The notes under the pieces are model-generated. The model saw nothing but the letters and a program-made list of their open reading frames with translations, was not told the DNA's origin and did not search any database. A stretch of DNA of 46,837 bases from an uncultured Prevotellaceae bacterium (lineage in GTDB: Bacteria; Bacteroidota; Bacteroidia; Bacteroidales; Bacteroidaceae): the NCBI GenBank assembly GCA_902788605.1, contig CADAKX010000021.1, positions 1 to 46,837 of the forward strand, written 5' to 3'. A program made the position numbers and the translations under genes. Positions 1 to 7,166 of the stretch are shown here, piece after piece (within the stretch, counting starts at the first letter, position 1; the number at the start of each line of letters is the position of its first letter).

Positions 1-147
1 CTTCTTCACGGACGCCTGGTTCTGGATATAGTCTGAGAGCTCCTCAGTGCCAATGAAATGGTTGTCGTACACGGCCTTGGCGTAATACTTGCCGAAGGCT
101 TGGCTGTGACTGTTTTTGTTTTGAGATTTAATAAATTTCTGACTCAT
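1..147 (-). CDS. HU-like DNA-binding protein, N-terminal part (runs off the left edge)
   Basis: The minus strand opens with ATG at 147 and stays open to the window edge (49 codons seen). The start reads MSQKFIKSQNKNSHSQAFGK and continues through YYAKAVYDNHFIGTEELSDY. This pattern, a basic leader, then a 'YYAKAV' segment and an acidic helix with 'TEELSDYI', is typical of the Bacteroidetes HU-like DNA-binding proteins that often sit in accessory regions beside small HTH genes. These proteins bind and bend DNA. The C-terminal two thirds, including the beta-arm, lie outside the window. The call rests on the N-terminus only. Confidence 0.6.
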   Translation of the reverse strand, partial: MSQKFIKSQNKNSHSQAFGKYYAKAVYDNHFIGTEELSDYIQNQASVKK

Positions 148-392
148 ACTTTTGAGAAGTTAAGAAGTTAATGAAGTTATGTTTACTGATCCGGATAGTC
201 TTAATGGGTTGTTGAGATGGTCTTAACGAGGTGTTCCGATAATCTCTATACCCCCAAAGGGATTATTTCAATCACTTGTTCGAATGGTCTCAATGACTTG
301 TTCGGATGATTCCGATGAGTCATAGGTGCCATGGGAACGACGTCCTGATTTCATTTGCAAAGTTACTACATTGGGAAAGTGTCTTGTCCCTT

Positions 393-633
393 TCAGGCCG
401 CTTGCACCAGAAAAAAGATTCTTTTTATGAAATTTTTTATGATAGCGCACGGTGGAAGGTCGATGCAGTAGTCCTCGGAGATGTAGTGGACGGCTTGAGG
501 GGGGTAGTTTACGGGCGAAGGGACTGACACCCATCGCGGTGAGAATGGCACGGCGTGTGGCGAGGTAACGCCTGAAGGTGCGGCTTGACACACCTGCGAG
601 CTTGGCGAGCTCACTTTTAAACATTGCTTGCAT
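393..633 (-). pseudogene. Small helix-turn-helix protein gene with a frameshift at a G6 run
   Basis: From ATG at 633 (alternative 624) the frame reads MFKSELAKLAGVSSRTFRRY, a clear helix-turn-helix ('LAKLAGVSSRTFRRYL'), and continues to 'FARKLPP'. At that point a run of six G on the plus strand (499-504) shifts the frame. Removing one base joins it to PPQAVHYISEDYCIDLPP and a stop at 393-395, giving about 79 residues. The 'LPPxAVxYIxExxxIDL' tail follows the HTH in the way I expect for this small Bacteroidetes family, so the joined product is the sensible ancestral protein. Unjoined, the first frame would run on to 268 with unrelated residues. It could be a real mutation, slippage in a phase-variable tract, or a sequencing error. 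A TATATTTG promoter box lies at 658-665. Confidence 0.55.
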
Positions 634-657
634 AATTGATACTTTTTTATTAGTTCT

Positions 658-679
658 CAAATATAACTTGTTATATTTG
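658..679. promoter_or_regulatory. Palindromic divergent promoter/operator candidate
   Basis: CAAATATAAC and GTTATATTTG form perfect 10-bp arms around a 2-bp spacer. Each arm contains TATATTTG, a match to the Bacteroidetes -7 box TAnnTTTG, one on each strand. The minus-strand box lies 25 bp upstream of the HTH start at 633, a sensible distance. The symmetry suggests that an autoregulating HTH protein could bind here; that is inference. Confidence 0.45.
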
Positions 680-789
680 TGTAATGAGTGTAATGAGAAT
701 ATTAAACTTTCGTTATAGAAATACATTTGGTTCGAGGTGAATATATTTGTTATATAGAAACTTTGTAAATCTCGTTACACTCGTTACAC
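679..789. repeat. Inverted pair of tandem iteron-like repeats
   Basis: The left arm at 679-698 is GTGTAATGAGTGTAATGAGA; the right arm at 770-789 is TCTCGTTACACTCGTTACAC. The right arm is the reverse complement of the left with 2 differences in 20. Each arm is itself two tandem copies of a GTGTAAYGA unit. The 71-bp interior is AT-rich and contains no gene. Such arrays serve as protein-binding iterons or operators. Confidence 0.5.
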
Positions 790-882
790 TGTCGATGTCT
801 GATGGATGATGTAAGATGTTAGATGTCAGAGAGTTAGGCGATTTCTGCGAGACAAATAAAAAAATACTATCAGCGCGAAATT

Positions 883-1041
883 CTACGGAGGTTTCGCTGG
901 AGGGTCGTGGGGCTCCCTTTGATACATGACGCCCCGACGAAGGAGATACGCCTTCAGCTCCCGCTGGAAGAGGGGGAGGTTGGCATCGCGGGTGTTGCAG
1001 ATGCCATACAAAATGTCGCGGATGGTTGCTGGATGTTCCAT
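883..1041 (-). CDS. Small hypothetical protein, 52 residues
   Basis: The ORF starts at ATG 1041 (MEHPATIRDILYGICNTRDA) and ends at 883. An in-frame extension to 1098 exists, but its residues look like translated AT-rich leader. The product is basic, with a predicted helix 'RDILYGICNTRDANLPLFQRELKAYLLRRG' and a proline-rich tail 'DPPAKPP'. It lies between the HTH gene and another tiny ORF on the same strand. No family is recognised. The amphipathic, non-AT-biased composition argues for a real gene, but it is short. Confidence 0.4.
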   Translation of the reverse strand: MEHPATIRDILYGICNTRDANLPLFQRELKAYLLRRGVMYQREPHDPPAKPP

Positions 1042-1140
1042 AATGAATCTTTGGTTTATTTTGATTGTAATAATACTGAGTTTCATGTCTTGTATCACGA
1101 CTCTTTCTTTCTGCCGATGGGTGAGCCTGCGTGTGACCTT

Positions 1141-1293
1141 TTAAAACTTTTTTGATGATAGATTGTTTCTGTCAAGATGGTTCTCCTGGCAAAACGTTGC
1201 GACGTTGGTTTTACTCCTTGAGTTCTTAATAAGGCCGAGGAGGCCGAGGATTACCTCGGTGAATGACGCTGCAATGTCTGATTCTTTAATCAT
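1141..1293 (-). CDS. Small hypothetical protein, 50 residues
   Basis: The minus-strand ATG at 1293 opens a 51-codon frame ending with TAA at 1141-1143. The N-terminus MIKESDIAASFTEVILGLLG is an amphipathic helix, followed by 'LIKNSRSKTNVATFCQENHL' and a basic C-terminus. There is no Shine-Dalgarno, as usual in Bacteroidetes. It is the most upstream of four minus-strand genes leading to the HU-like gene. The 18-bp palindrome at 1378-1395 lies 85 bp upstream. Function unknown. Confidence 0.35.
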   Translation of the reverse strand: MIKESDIAASFTEVILGLLGLIKNSRSKTNVATFCQENHLDRNNLSSKKF

Positions 1294-1617
1294 TGTTTGT
1301 TGGTTTTACTTTTTTAGGTTTGTCGGAATTTGTTTCCGTTTTTCAGACACAAATTTACTCATTTTAAAATTAACCCCTGCTGCGTATACGCAGCATTTGT
1401 CTAAAATGTTAAGTCAATCTTAATATAAAATCAGGAATTTTAAAATCCGTTAACGGAATTACAGTTGGTACCAGAAAAACCGGCCTGCAGGGGCAATGGA
1501 TAAGAGGGCTGATGTTTGATGTATGATGGCTGATAGTATTACGGAGGCACGAAATAAGAACGGAATAAAAGCGTTATACGAAATAGGCGCACCCGGATTT
1601 TTCCGTGGTATTGCTTG
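1294..1617. other. Gene-free AT-rich stretch with two perfect palindromes
   Basis: I see no convincing coding frame here on either strand. Plus-strand frames lack sensible protein composition. The stretch contains the 18-bp palindrome TGCTGCGTATACGCAGCA (1378-1395) and a second 12-bp palindrome TCCGTTAACGGA (1446-1457), and it ends at a strong bidirectional terminator (1618-1664). Confidence 0.5.
1378..1395. promoter_or_regulatory. 18-bp perfect palindrome, candidate operator
   Basis: TGCTGCGTATACGCAGCA reads the same on both strands and is markedly GC-richer than its surroundings. It lies upstream of the minus-strand small-gene group. No T-run follows it, so a terminator is unlikely. A binding site for a dimeric regulator or recombinase is possible; which protein binds is unknown. 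Confidence 0.4.
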
Positions 1618-1664
1618 AAAAAAAAGCCCCCCGTTGTCCTCGAGACAACGGGGGGCTTTTTTTT
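1618..1664. terminator. Strong bidirectional intrinsic terminator
   Basis: A 13-bp stem GCCCCCCGTTGTC / GACAACGGGGGGC (1626-1638 and 1644-1656) with a 5-nt loop is flanked by A8 on the left and T8 on the right. It would end transcription in either direction and isolates the downstream two-gene unit. Confidence 0.85.
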
Positions 1665-1750
1665 GAGGATGAAGATGCATAATCGCATAAAAAAGTAACA
1701 AAAGGTGCAGTTTTTGGCGTAAAGATTGCAATTTATTCAAAAAATAGTTG

Positions 1751-1758
1751 TAATTTTG
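1751..1758 (+). promoter_or_regulatory. Bacteroidetes -7 box (TAATTTTG)
   Basis: TAATTTTG matches TAnnTTTG, with a TTG about 23 bp further upstream as a weak -33 element. It lies 28 bp before the ATG at 1786 and would drive the two-gene unit 1786-2297. Confidence 0.6.
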
Positions 1759-1785
1759 CGGCGTGATACCAAATATTTAGTGATT

Positions 1786-1938
1786 ATGAATACTAATGCA
1801 AACAAACAGAGTAATGCTGCCATGGCTTTGGAAAAGGCTATGGAGGTAAGGCGTGTGTGGATGCAGGCCTTGTCTGGAAAGATCAGCAAGAAGGAGTTGG
1901 ATGCTAAGGGTATTCGTTTTATGGCTGTAGCAGAATGA
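1786..1938 (+). CDS. Small hypothetical protein, 50 residues
   Basis: The start at 1786 lies after the TAATTTTG box; the longer frame from 1726 would begin upstream of the promoter, so it is rejected. The product starts MNTNANKQSNAAMALEKAME, is mainly helical and charged ('VRRVWMQALSGKISKKELDA') and ends 'IRFMAVAE'. Its last codons overlap the next gene by 4 bases (ATGA at 1935-1938), the classic sign of translational coupling. A small protein coupled to a slightly larger partner and isolated by terminators recalls toxin-antitoxin-like or regulator pairs, but no family is recognised. Confidence 0.6.
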   Translation: MNTNANKQSNAAMALEKAMEVRRVWMQALSGKISKKELDAKGIRFMAVAE

Positions 1939-2297
1939 CAGAACTGTCACTATCGGCCATAAATGCCACCGCCCCTTATCACTTAAGAATTTCTGAACTT
2001 GGCGGCTTCGATTTTGACATCGATGCCGGCTTGACTTATAACATAGCACTTATTGAGGACTATAGGGCAAGACTGTTCTCGCGTTGGTTCAGAGATTATG
2101 CTGATGACAGTAAGTACAGTCTACTGACTACATCGCTGAAGGTTGGCAACGTGACAAACTATCTGGGTGCTTTCCTGCGTCGTGACAATGAATTGTATGA
2201 TGCGTTCTGTGCTGCCTTTGATCAGTTTGACAAGGACATTCACAAGGATGAGCCTTGGGACGTTCATATTTCAGAAACGAGTTCACTAGTGCTTTAG
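1935..2297 (+). CDS. Hypothetical protein, 120 residues, coupled to the upstream small gene
   Basis: Starts at the ATGA overlap with the 50-residue gene. No signal peptide or membrane segment. The N-terminal half has the look 'YHLRISELGGFDFDIDAGLTYNI', a beta-rich domain in which a 'FxFxTxxGxxYxI'-type strand pair can be seen. The second half is helical, with 'RRDNELYDAFCAAFDQF' and an acidic tail. It faintly recalls small Bacteroidetes DUF6169-like proteins, but I cannot confirm this and family members may be longer, so an internal deletion is possible. A terminator follows directly (2324-2359). Confidence 0.65.
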   Translation: MTELSLSAINATAPYHLRISELGGFDFDIDAGLTYNIALIEDYRARLFSRWFRDYADDSKYSLLTTSLKVGNVTNYLGAFLRRDNELYDAFCAAFDQFDKDIHKDEPWDVHISETSSLVL

Positions 2298-2323
2298 ATA
2301 TATTGTGAACAACTTACGATTCC

Positions 2324-2359
2324 CCCTCCGTTGTCTCAAGGACAACGGAGGGCTTTTTT
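2324..2359 (+). terminator. Intrinsic terminator, sister of the one at 1618-1664
   Basis: A 12-bp perfect stem CCCTCCGTTGTC / GACAACGGAGGG with a 5-nt loop is followed by C and T6. The core CCGTTGTC...GACAACGG is the same as in the terminator at 1618-1664, so the two flank the bicistron 1786-2297 almost symmetrically. Confidence 0.8.
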
Positions 2360-2461
2360 AAAGCAATACCATCTAATTACCAGGCTGTTCATCCCGACGA
2401 GGAACCAATCCTTGATGCCGGTTTCGAGAAGGTTTTGGATGACCTCCTTATTCCCAAGTAA
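2360..2461 (+). pseudogene. Possible C-terminal remnant of a lost gene
   Basis: In the frame beginning at 2360 the translation 'KAIPSNYQAVHPDEEPILDA' continues to 'GFEKVLDDLLIPK' and ends in two consecutive stop codons. It has good protein-like composition, but no start codon can be found: the frame is open only back to 2309, through the terminator hairpin. It looks like the last 34 codons of a gene whose body was removed. It is short, so chance is not excluded. Confidence 0.25.
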
Positions 2462-2474
2462 TAATAAACTGTAC

Positions 2475-2504
2475 CCCAGAATTCGCATGGTTGAGAACTC
2501 TGGG
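2475..2504. repeat. Imperfect hairpin
   Basis: CCCAGAATTC (2475-2484) can pair with GAACTCTGGG (2495-2504) with one mismatch and a 10-nt loop. The T-rich stretch begins 27 nt later, so it is a poor terminator. It lies in the gene-free region ahead of the tubulin-operon promoter; nothing else is seen between 2462 and 2590. Confidence 0.35.
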
Positions 2505-2590
2505 ATACGTTCTGTTCTGTGTGATAGGTCTTTTTTTCTATTCTTGTAGAGAAAAGTATAGAAAAATTTTTGTGGTTAAAAATTATTTGC

Positions 2591-2598
2591 TATCTTTG
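2591..2598 (+). promoter_or_regulatory. -7 box (TATCTTTG) of the tubulin-like operon
   Basis: TATCTTTG fits TAnnTTTG. TTTTTG at 2567-2572 gives a -33 element at 18 bp spacing. The leader to the ATG at 2673 is about 70 nt. No other such box is obvious in the short gaps from 2673 to 12323, so the whole gene set may be one transcript. Confidence 0.65.
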
Positions 2599-2672
2599 TC
2601 CCGTCTAGCTGTCAAACAGAGCCTGTAGGCGCTGGGAGATTGGCATGACGATGAAGACCTAAAATTATAGAA

Positions 2673-3296
2673 ATGATATTTTTTTCACTGATAACTACCG
2701 CTTTATCAAGCGTGTTCTATGGCATCATAGCCACCTTGGTTATCATGGCTGTGTTGTATATAGCGCTTATGCTTGTTTGCAAGACAGTGGTGCAGACGCC
2801 TGCATTCTATGTTGTAGGTGCTGTGATGGCTGTTCTGTTGCTCATCCAGACCACGCTTCTTATAGGTGCTGTGGAAGCCCAGGACGCTGCTGACGATGCT
2901 TTTGAATTTACTAGTCAGGTGGTAGATACCAGTCTGGGAGTGGTTGACAACGAGAACATACAACAGGTGCTGGATTCCGTGAACGAGCAGTATCCCATCC
3001 TTCAAAACTTCATTGACCTGTCGGAATTCTCAACCGAAGGCGTGACGAATCTGACCGATGCCATGCATCAGCAGGTGACCGATTATCTTGATTCGTTTAT
3101 CTGGCATCGCGTGTGGTGGATTCTGGGCGTTATCATTGTGGGTTGCACCGTGGTGATCGTGCTTGACAAGCCTGGTAGTGCTGGCGGAGGAAGATTTGCA
3201 CGCGACACTCTGGCTTCGCGAGGTGAAAGGCGGGCTGGCCGTTCCTCGAATACAGACAGGGTACACGGACGCACGCGACAGCACCGTTATCGCTAA
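2673..3296 (+). CDS. Three-pass membrane protein, first gene of the tubulin-like operon
   Basis: A 207-residue protein. Transmembrane segments are seen at about residues 13-36, 44-66 and 147-164. Between the second and third lies an 80-residue acidic, mainly helical loop ('VEAQDAADDAFEFTSQVVDT', 'NIQQVLDSVNEQYPILQNFI'). After the third the tail is strongly basic and glycine/arginine-rich ('GGGRFARDTLASRGERRAGR'), so the tail is probably cytoplasmic and the loop periplasmic. It is followed after 54 bp by the tubulin-like gene. Role inferred: a membrane anchor or receptor for the filament protein, with the basic tail a possible contact with it or with lipid or nucleic acid. No family recognised. 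Confidence 0.85.
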   Translation: MIFFSLITTALSSVFYGIIATLVIMAVLYIALMLVCKTVVQTPAFYVVGAVMAVLLLIQTTLLIGAVEAQDAADDAFEFTSQVVDTSLGVVDNENIQQVLDSVNEQYPILQNFIDLSEFSTEGVTNLTDAMHQQVTDYLDSFIWHRVWWILGVIIVGCTVVIVLDKPGSAGGGRFARDTLASRGERRAGRSSNTDRVHGRTRQHRYR

Positions 3297-3350
3297 ATAG
3301 AACTGAAACAAAATAACTAAAAACAACGAACAACATAATATCAATAAACT

Positions 3351-6300
3351 ATGCCAACAAACAGTTATTGCAACACTAACCACATCCTGATTGGATTGGG
3401 TGGTACAGGAGGAAAAATCCTCCGCGCGTTTAAGATGCGCATGTTTGAAGAGTTTCCTGACCAGAAAGAGCGTGAAAAGCAGTCGGTATCACTTCTTTAT
3501 GTCGATTCGTCCAAGGAGATGATGCCAAAGGATGGTCGTCCACGTGCCGATTTCCGCGTAATGGGACAGGATGCTTCGTTTACCAATGATGAGTTCCTGT
3601 TTATCAAGGGTAACGATGTCAGTTACATTCTTGACCATATTGACAATTTCCCATCGGTTAAGGGTATTGTGAAGAATGCTGCCGCTGTAAAGTCAGCTAT
3701 CGGAAACCTGGGCGAGGCTGCCGGTCAGATGCGTCGTGCTGGTCGTCTGCTGTTTGCTAGTAACGCTATCGCCTTTATCAATGCTTTGCAGAATGCTTTC
3801 TCTCGTTGTGCTCAGGTGAGTGGCAACGAGTCGGACCTCTATATCCATATCTTTGCAGGACTCAGTGGTGGTACGGGCTCAGGCAGTATCATAGATGCCA
3901 TTGTGCAGTGTCGTAAGCATTATCCCGATGCTATCATCAGCGTTTATGCCATGATTCCTGAGATGCACCTGCCTAAGGCCAATATGGACCAGGGACGTTA
4001 TTATCAGAATGGATATGCTGCCCTCAACGAACTGAATGCTCTGCAGGCAGGCCGCTATGTACCACATGATATCACAGGTTCTGGTCCCGCCAACGTGTGG
4101 TCAGCCCGTGTGCATGGTGTGGCCAACGGTATCACCCTCTATAGCAATGTCAACGACAATGGCCTGCGCCTCAATTCGCTTGAAGAGCTTCCCAAGGTGG
4201 TTAGCGACTATGTCTTCTCTCGCGTGTTCCTTATTAACTCTCAGAACAAGGCCTGCGAAGACATTATCCGTGGCTACAACTTTGAGAATATGAATAACTT
4301 TGAGGTGGAGTACGATGAGTTGGGTACAGATTTGGCTGCCAACGAGGAACAACTCATTGCCCGCACAAAGAAGATCAATTCTTTTGGCATCAAGCGCGTG
4401 ATGTATCCCGAACTGCGTGTACTGAAGCATATCACCTATACTACAGGACAAAACGTGTTGCTTCAGTTTAAGTATAACAACTGGCGCGATGAACTGGGAT
4501 TCGTTGACGAAGAGGCCAATAAGGATTATCGTGAGACCTACTTCAATGAGAACAAGTTGCGCTCGTGGATGTTGGACGATGACCACCTGACGCTGAACCT
4601 GAAGATACTCCCCACTGATAAGGACCATCAGGATATCGATAAGTATTGGCATGAGAAAGCTGTAGGTTATGCCGACGATCAGACTGTGAAGAAAGCTTCG
4701 TGCCCGCTTAACGAACTCGATGCCTTGCTTTCTGAGGAGTTCTTCACAAAGCAGTTCCGTGGCGTGGGTGTGGAAATCTTCTATCAGGGTAAGCAAAAGG
4801 CTATTCCCGACATGGTGAAGGAGATTCGCCATAAGATAGAGAATGAGTTCTTTGAGTCATGGCGCGACGGCGATGTGAGCATTGTGGAGTTGCTCAAGGT
4901 ATCTAAGTTGCTCATTGAGAAAGTGGTGGAGATTCGTCAGCATATTGAAGACGAAATCAAAAAGAATGAAGAGGATATTGATGCCATCACCAATGACTGC
5001 AAGGCCAATGTGGCTGAATGGAGCGACCTAAATATTCTTCAGCGACTGGCTAATGTGGGCAACCGTATCTATGCCCGTCATCAGAACGACCTGGGCGATC
5101 TCTATACCGCACGTACCTATGCAGTAGCACTGCAGTTTGCTAAGGCATTAGCTCTGAAGCTGCTCAACGAGGTTCAGAATATGGATGCTGATATCAGTGC
5201 TTTCTCGGAGGTTATCAATAAGGCCATTGCCGAGACAGAAAGCCTGATTAGTGCTCAGCAGAAAGTGAACAAGGGTATTGAGGATATGCGTGGTGCTATC
5301 GTCGAAGTGAGCGAGGAAGAAACCATGAAGGAATTTGAGGTGGAGTTGAAACTCGACAAGACCGAGATGCCTGGTATCGCCACTCAGTTGCGCAAGGCTA
5401 TTCTGCCTCAGGTGCCGTTTACCACTTTTGGACGCTTGGCTACAGGTATCAGCATTGATGACATTCGCGATGCCTTTGATATCAAACTGTCAGAGATTGT
5501 TCGTGCTAAGCATAACGAGAAAGCCGACAGCGAGAAGAAGGTGCTGGGCATGAACATCATCACCCAGCTGCAGCAGAAGCTGCAGACACAAGAGGATATC
5601 AATGCCTTCGCCTTTAAGATTGTGCAGCAAAGTGGTGTGTATCTGAAACTGAATAATGACCAGATACAGCTGCATGTGCGCAATAACGAAGGTGACCGTT
5701 CACCTTCGAATCCGGCCAGCATCAACAAGAAGGCTATCCTCGTGTCTATTCCTAAGCCCAAGACCGATAGTCAGAAGACATTTGCCGAGAAGCTGGAGAA
5801 GGCCTTCAAGTCTTCGTTTGAGCAGGGTACAGCTATTACGACTCTGTCGTTTGATACCACTAGCCCGCGTGAGAACGAGCTGAGCATCGTTACCATCAGC
5901 TATTGTTATCCGATGCGTTGTGCCGACTGGCTGAAGACCTATAAGGAGAAGTATGAGAGATTCCTGAATACGGGCAACAAAGCTACAGACCGCAACAATG
6001 CCATCCTGCTGCATACCGAGGACGATGGTGCAGAGTTGCCATCACTCTTCGTGATTGAGAATGCTGCTGAGATTGCTGGGGCGCAGGGTACGACCACTGC
6101 TCCTGGCGGTACAACCACAGTTCCTGGTGGTATGGTCGGTGTTCCTGGTGGAATACCAGGTACCGTTCCTCCTCCACCTCCTGGTGGACAGCCAGTGTCA
6201 GGTCCCATTCCGATGCCCGAGCCTCAGGTGCAGATGATGCTTTATATCAACGGTCAGCAGTATGGGCCATACGACTACAAGACGTTGAAGACCTTTGTTC

Positions 6301-6470
6301 CTACGGGACAGCTGACGCCTCAGACGCTCGTATGGCAACAGGGTATGGCTGCATGGACACCTGCCGGACAGGTGCCTGAATTGGCTGGTCTCTTTGCTCC
6401 AGCAGTTCCTACACCTCCCGTACCTCCAGTTCCTCCAGTACCTGGTGTGCCTCCTACGCCTGGAATGTAA
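3351..6470 (+). CDS. Tubulin/FtsZ-superfamily protein (Tubulin_2 type) with a C-terminal GYF_2-like domain
   Basis: A 1039-residue soluble protein. The N-terminus has an FtsZ/tubulin-like nucleotide-binding start 'LIGLGGTGGKILRAF' (about residues 13-27) and the signature loop 'LSGGTGSGS' (171-179), matching the tubulin G-box. A long helical middle region (about 450-720) contains coiled-coil-like stretches. A Gly/Pro/Thr-rich linker (about 910-961, with PPPPPGG) leads to 'MLYINGQQYGPYDYKTLKTF...WQQGMAAWTPAGQVPEL' (962-1014), which fits the GYF_2 fold known to bind proline-rich peptides; a PVPP-repeat tail ends the protein. The Tubulin_2 group has been proposed, from genome context, to act in membrane remodelling together with vWA, GTPase and OmpA-type partners. 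Here the partners are different. GTP binding and polymerisation are inferred from the motifs. Confidence 0.85.
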   Translation: MPTNSYCNTNHILIGLGGTGGKILRAFKMRMFEEFPDQKEREKQSVSLLYVDSSKEMMPKDGRPRADFRVMGQDASFTNDEFLFIKGNDVSYILDHIDNFPSVKGIVKNAAAVKSAIGNLGEAAGQMRRAGRLLFASNAIAFINALQNAFSRCAQVSGNESDLYIHIFAGLSGGTGSGSIIDAIVQCRKHYPDAIISVYAMIPEMHLPKANMDQGRYYQNGYAALNELNALQAGRYVPHDITGSGPANVWSARVHGVANGITLYSNVNDNGLRLNSLEELPKVVSDYVFSRVFLINSQNKACEDIIRGYNFENMNNFEVEYDELGTDLAANEEQLIARTKKINSFGIKRVMYPELRVLKHITYTTGQNVLLQFKYNNWRDELGFVDEEANKDYRETYFNENKLRSWMLDDDHLTLNLKILPTDKDHQDIDKYWHEKAVGYADDQTVKKASCPLNELDALLSEEFFTKQFRGVGVEIFYQGKQKAIPDMVKEIRHKIENEFFESWRDGDVSIVELLKVSKLLIEKVVEIRQHIEDEIKKNEEDIDAITNDCKANVAEWSDLNILQRLANVGNRIYARHQNDLGDLYTARTYAVALQFAKALALKLLNEVQNMDADISAFSEVINKAIAETESLISAQQKVNKGIEDMRGAIVEVSEEETMKEFEVELKLDKTEMPGIATQLRKAILPQVPFTTFGRLATGISIDDIRDAFDIKLSEIVRAKHNEKADSEKKVLGMNIITQLQQKLQTQEDINAFAFKIVQQSGVYLKLNNDQIQLHVRNNEGDRSPSNPASINKKAILVSIPKPKTDSQKTFAEKLEKAFKSSFEQGTAITTLSFDTTSPRENELSIVTISYCYPMRCADWLKTYKEKYERFLNTGNKATDRNNAILLHTEDDGAELPSLFVIENAAEIAGAQGTTTAPGGTTTVPGGMVGVPGGIPGTVPPPPPGGQPVSGPIPMPEPQVQMMLYINGQQYGPYDYKTLKTFVPTGQLTPQTLVWQQGMAAWTPAGQVPELAGLFAPAVPTPPVPPVPPVPGVPPTPGM

Positions 6471-6522
6471 TGTGTAAGAATCAAACAAAAAAAGTTATAC
6501 CAATTTAAAAATTAAGAATATT

Positions 6523-7164
6523 ATGGCAACATCATCACGTGCCGAACGTTTTAAATACGGCATCTGTCTGAACGACGAGTGCGAAATGTGTAAAAACAAA
6601 ACAGTACAGCAAATCCCTATGCGTAAGGATCTGATTTGTGAAAGCTGTGGTAAACCGCTGAGAGAATGTCCACCCCCTCATGGTGGCGGTAATAAGAAGC
6701 TCTTCATCGGTGGAGGTGTTATCGCTGCAGCAGTAGTGGCTTGTGGTCTTTATTTCGGACTTAAACCATCTGATGCAGAGGAAGCTTTGGTTGAACCACC
6801 CGTTGTGGTCGAAGAGGTAGATACCACAGCTGTAGACACTCTTGTTACAGATACTCCAGTCGTTGAAACGCCTGTTGTCGAAGAGCCTCAAGCCAAGGAA
6901 CCGGAGCCCAAACCGGAACCCGTTAAAACAGTTAAGGCTACTCCTCAGCCAAGCTGGGGTACCTATACGGGTGAGCGTGATGCCAGCGGTAAGCCCAATG
7001 GACAAGGTGAATTGAAGATTACCCGCAGTCATGAGATCAATGGCGAGATGGCACAGCCTGGTGAAAGCATCAAGGGCGTGTTCCGCAATGGCTATGTGAA
7101 CATGGGTAAGTGGTACAAGAGTGACGGCAATGTCGTAGTTGTAAAGGATATTAAGGTCATCTAA
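6523..7164 (+). CDS. Zinc-ribbon, single-TM protein with a MORN-like extracytoplasmic domain
   Basis: A 213-residue protein. The N-terminus has a cysteine set C15, C20, C23 and C39, C42 ('CLNDECEMC', 'CESCG'), a zinc ribbon of the kind seen at the start of some Bacteroidetes OmpA/PstS-like envelope proteins. A glycine-rich turn leads to one membrane segment (about 60-79), then an acidic Pro/Val/Glu/Thr spacer (about 85-145) that could span the periplasm. The C-terminal 65 residues contain 'GTYTGERDASGKPNGQGELK' and 'GVFRNGYVNMGKW', which resemble MORN repeats. The zinc ribbon would lie in the cytoplasm beside the tubulin-like protein. Its acidic/proline-rich tract could be a ligand for the GYF_2 domain; that is inference. 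The next gene starts 2 bp after the stop. Confidence 0.8.
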   Translation: MATSSRAERFKYGICLNDECEMCKNKTVQQIPMRKDLICESCGKPLRECPPPHGGGNKKLFIGGGVIAAAVVACGLYFGLKPSDAEEALVEPPVVVEEVDTTAVDTLVTDTPVVETPVVEEPQAKEPEPKPEPVKTVKATPQPSWGTYTGERDASGKPNGQGELKITRSHEINGEMAQPGESIKGVFRNGYVNMGKWYKSDGNVVVVKDIKVI

Positions 7165-7166
7165 GT

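Noticed and set aside
1459-1740. Minus-strand frame of 93 codons covering the terminator hairpin
   Set aside because: It runs straight through a strong bidirectional terminator and has low-complexity residues from it.
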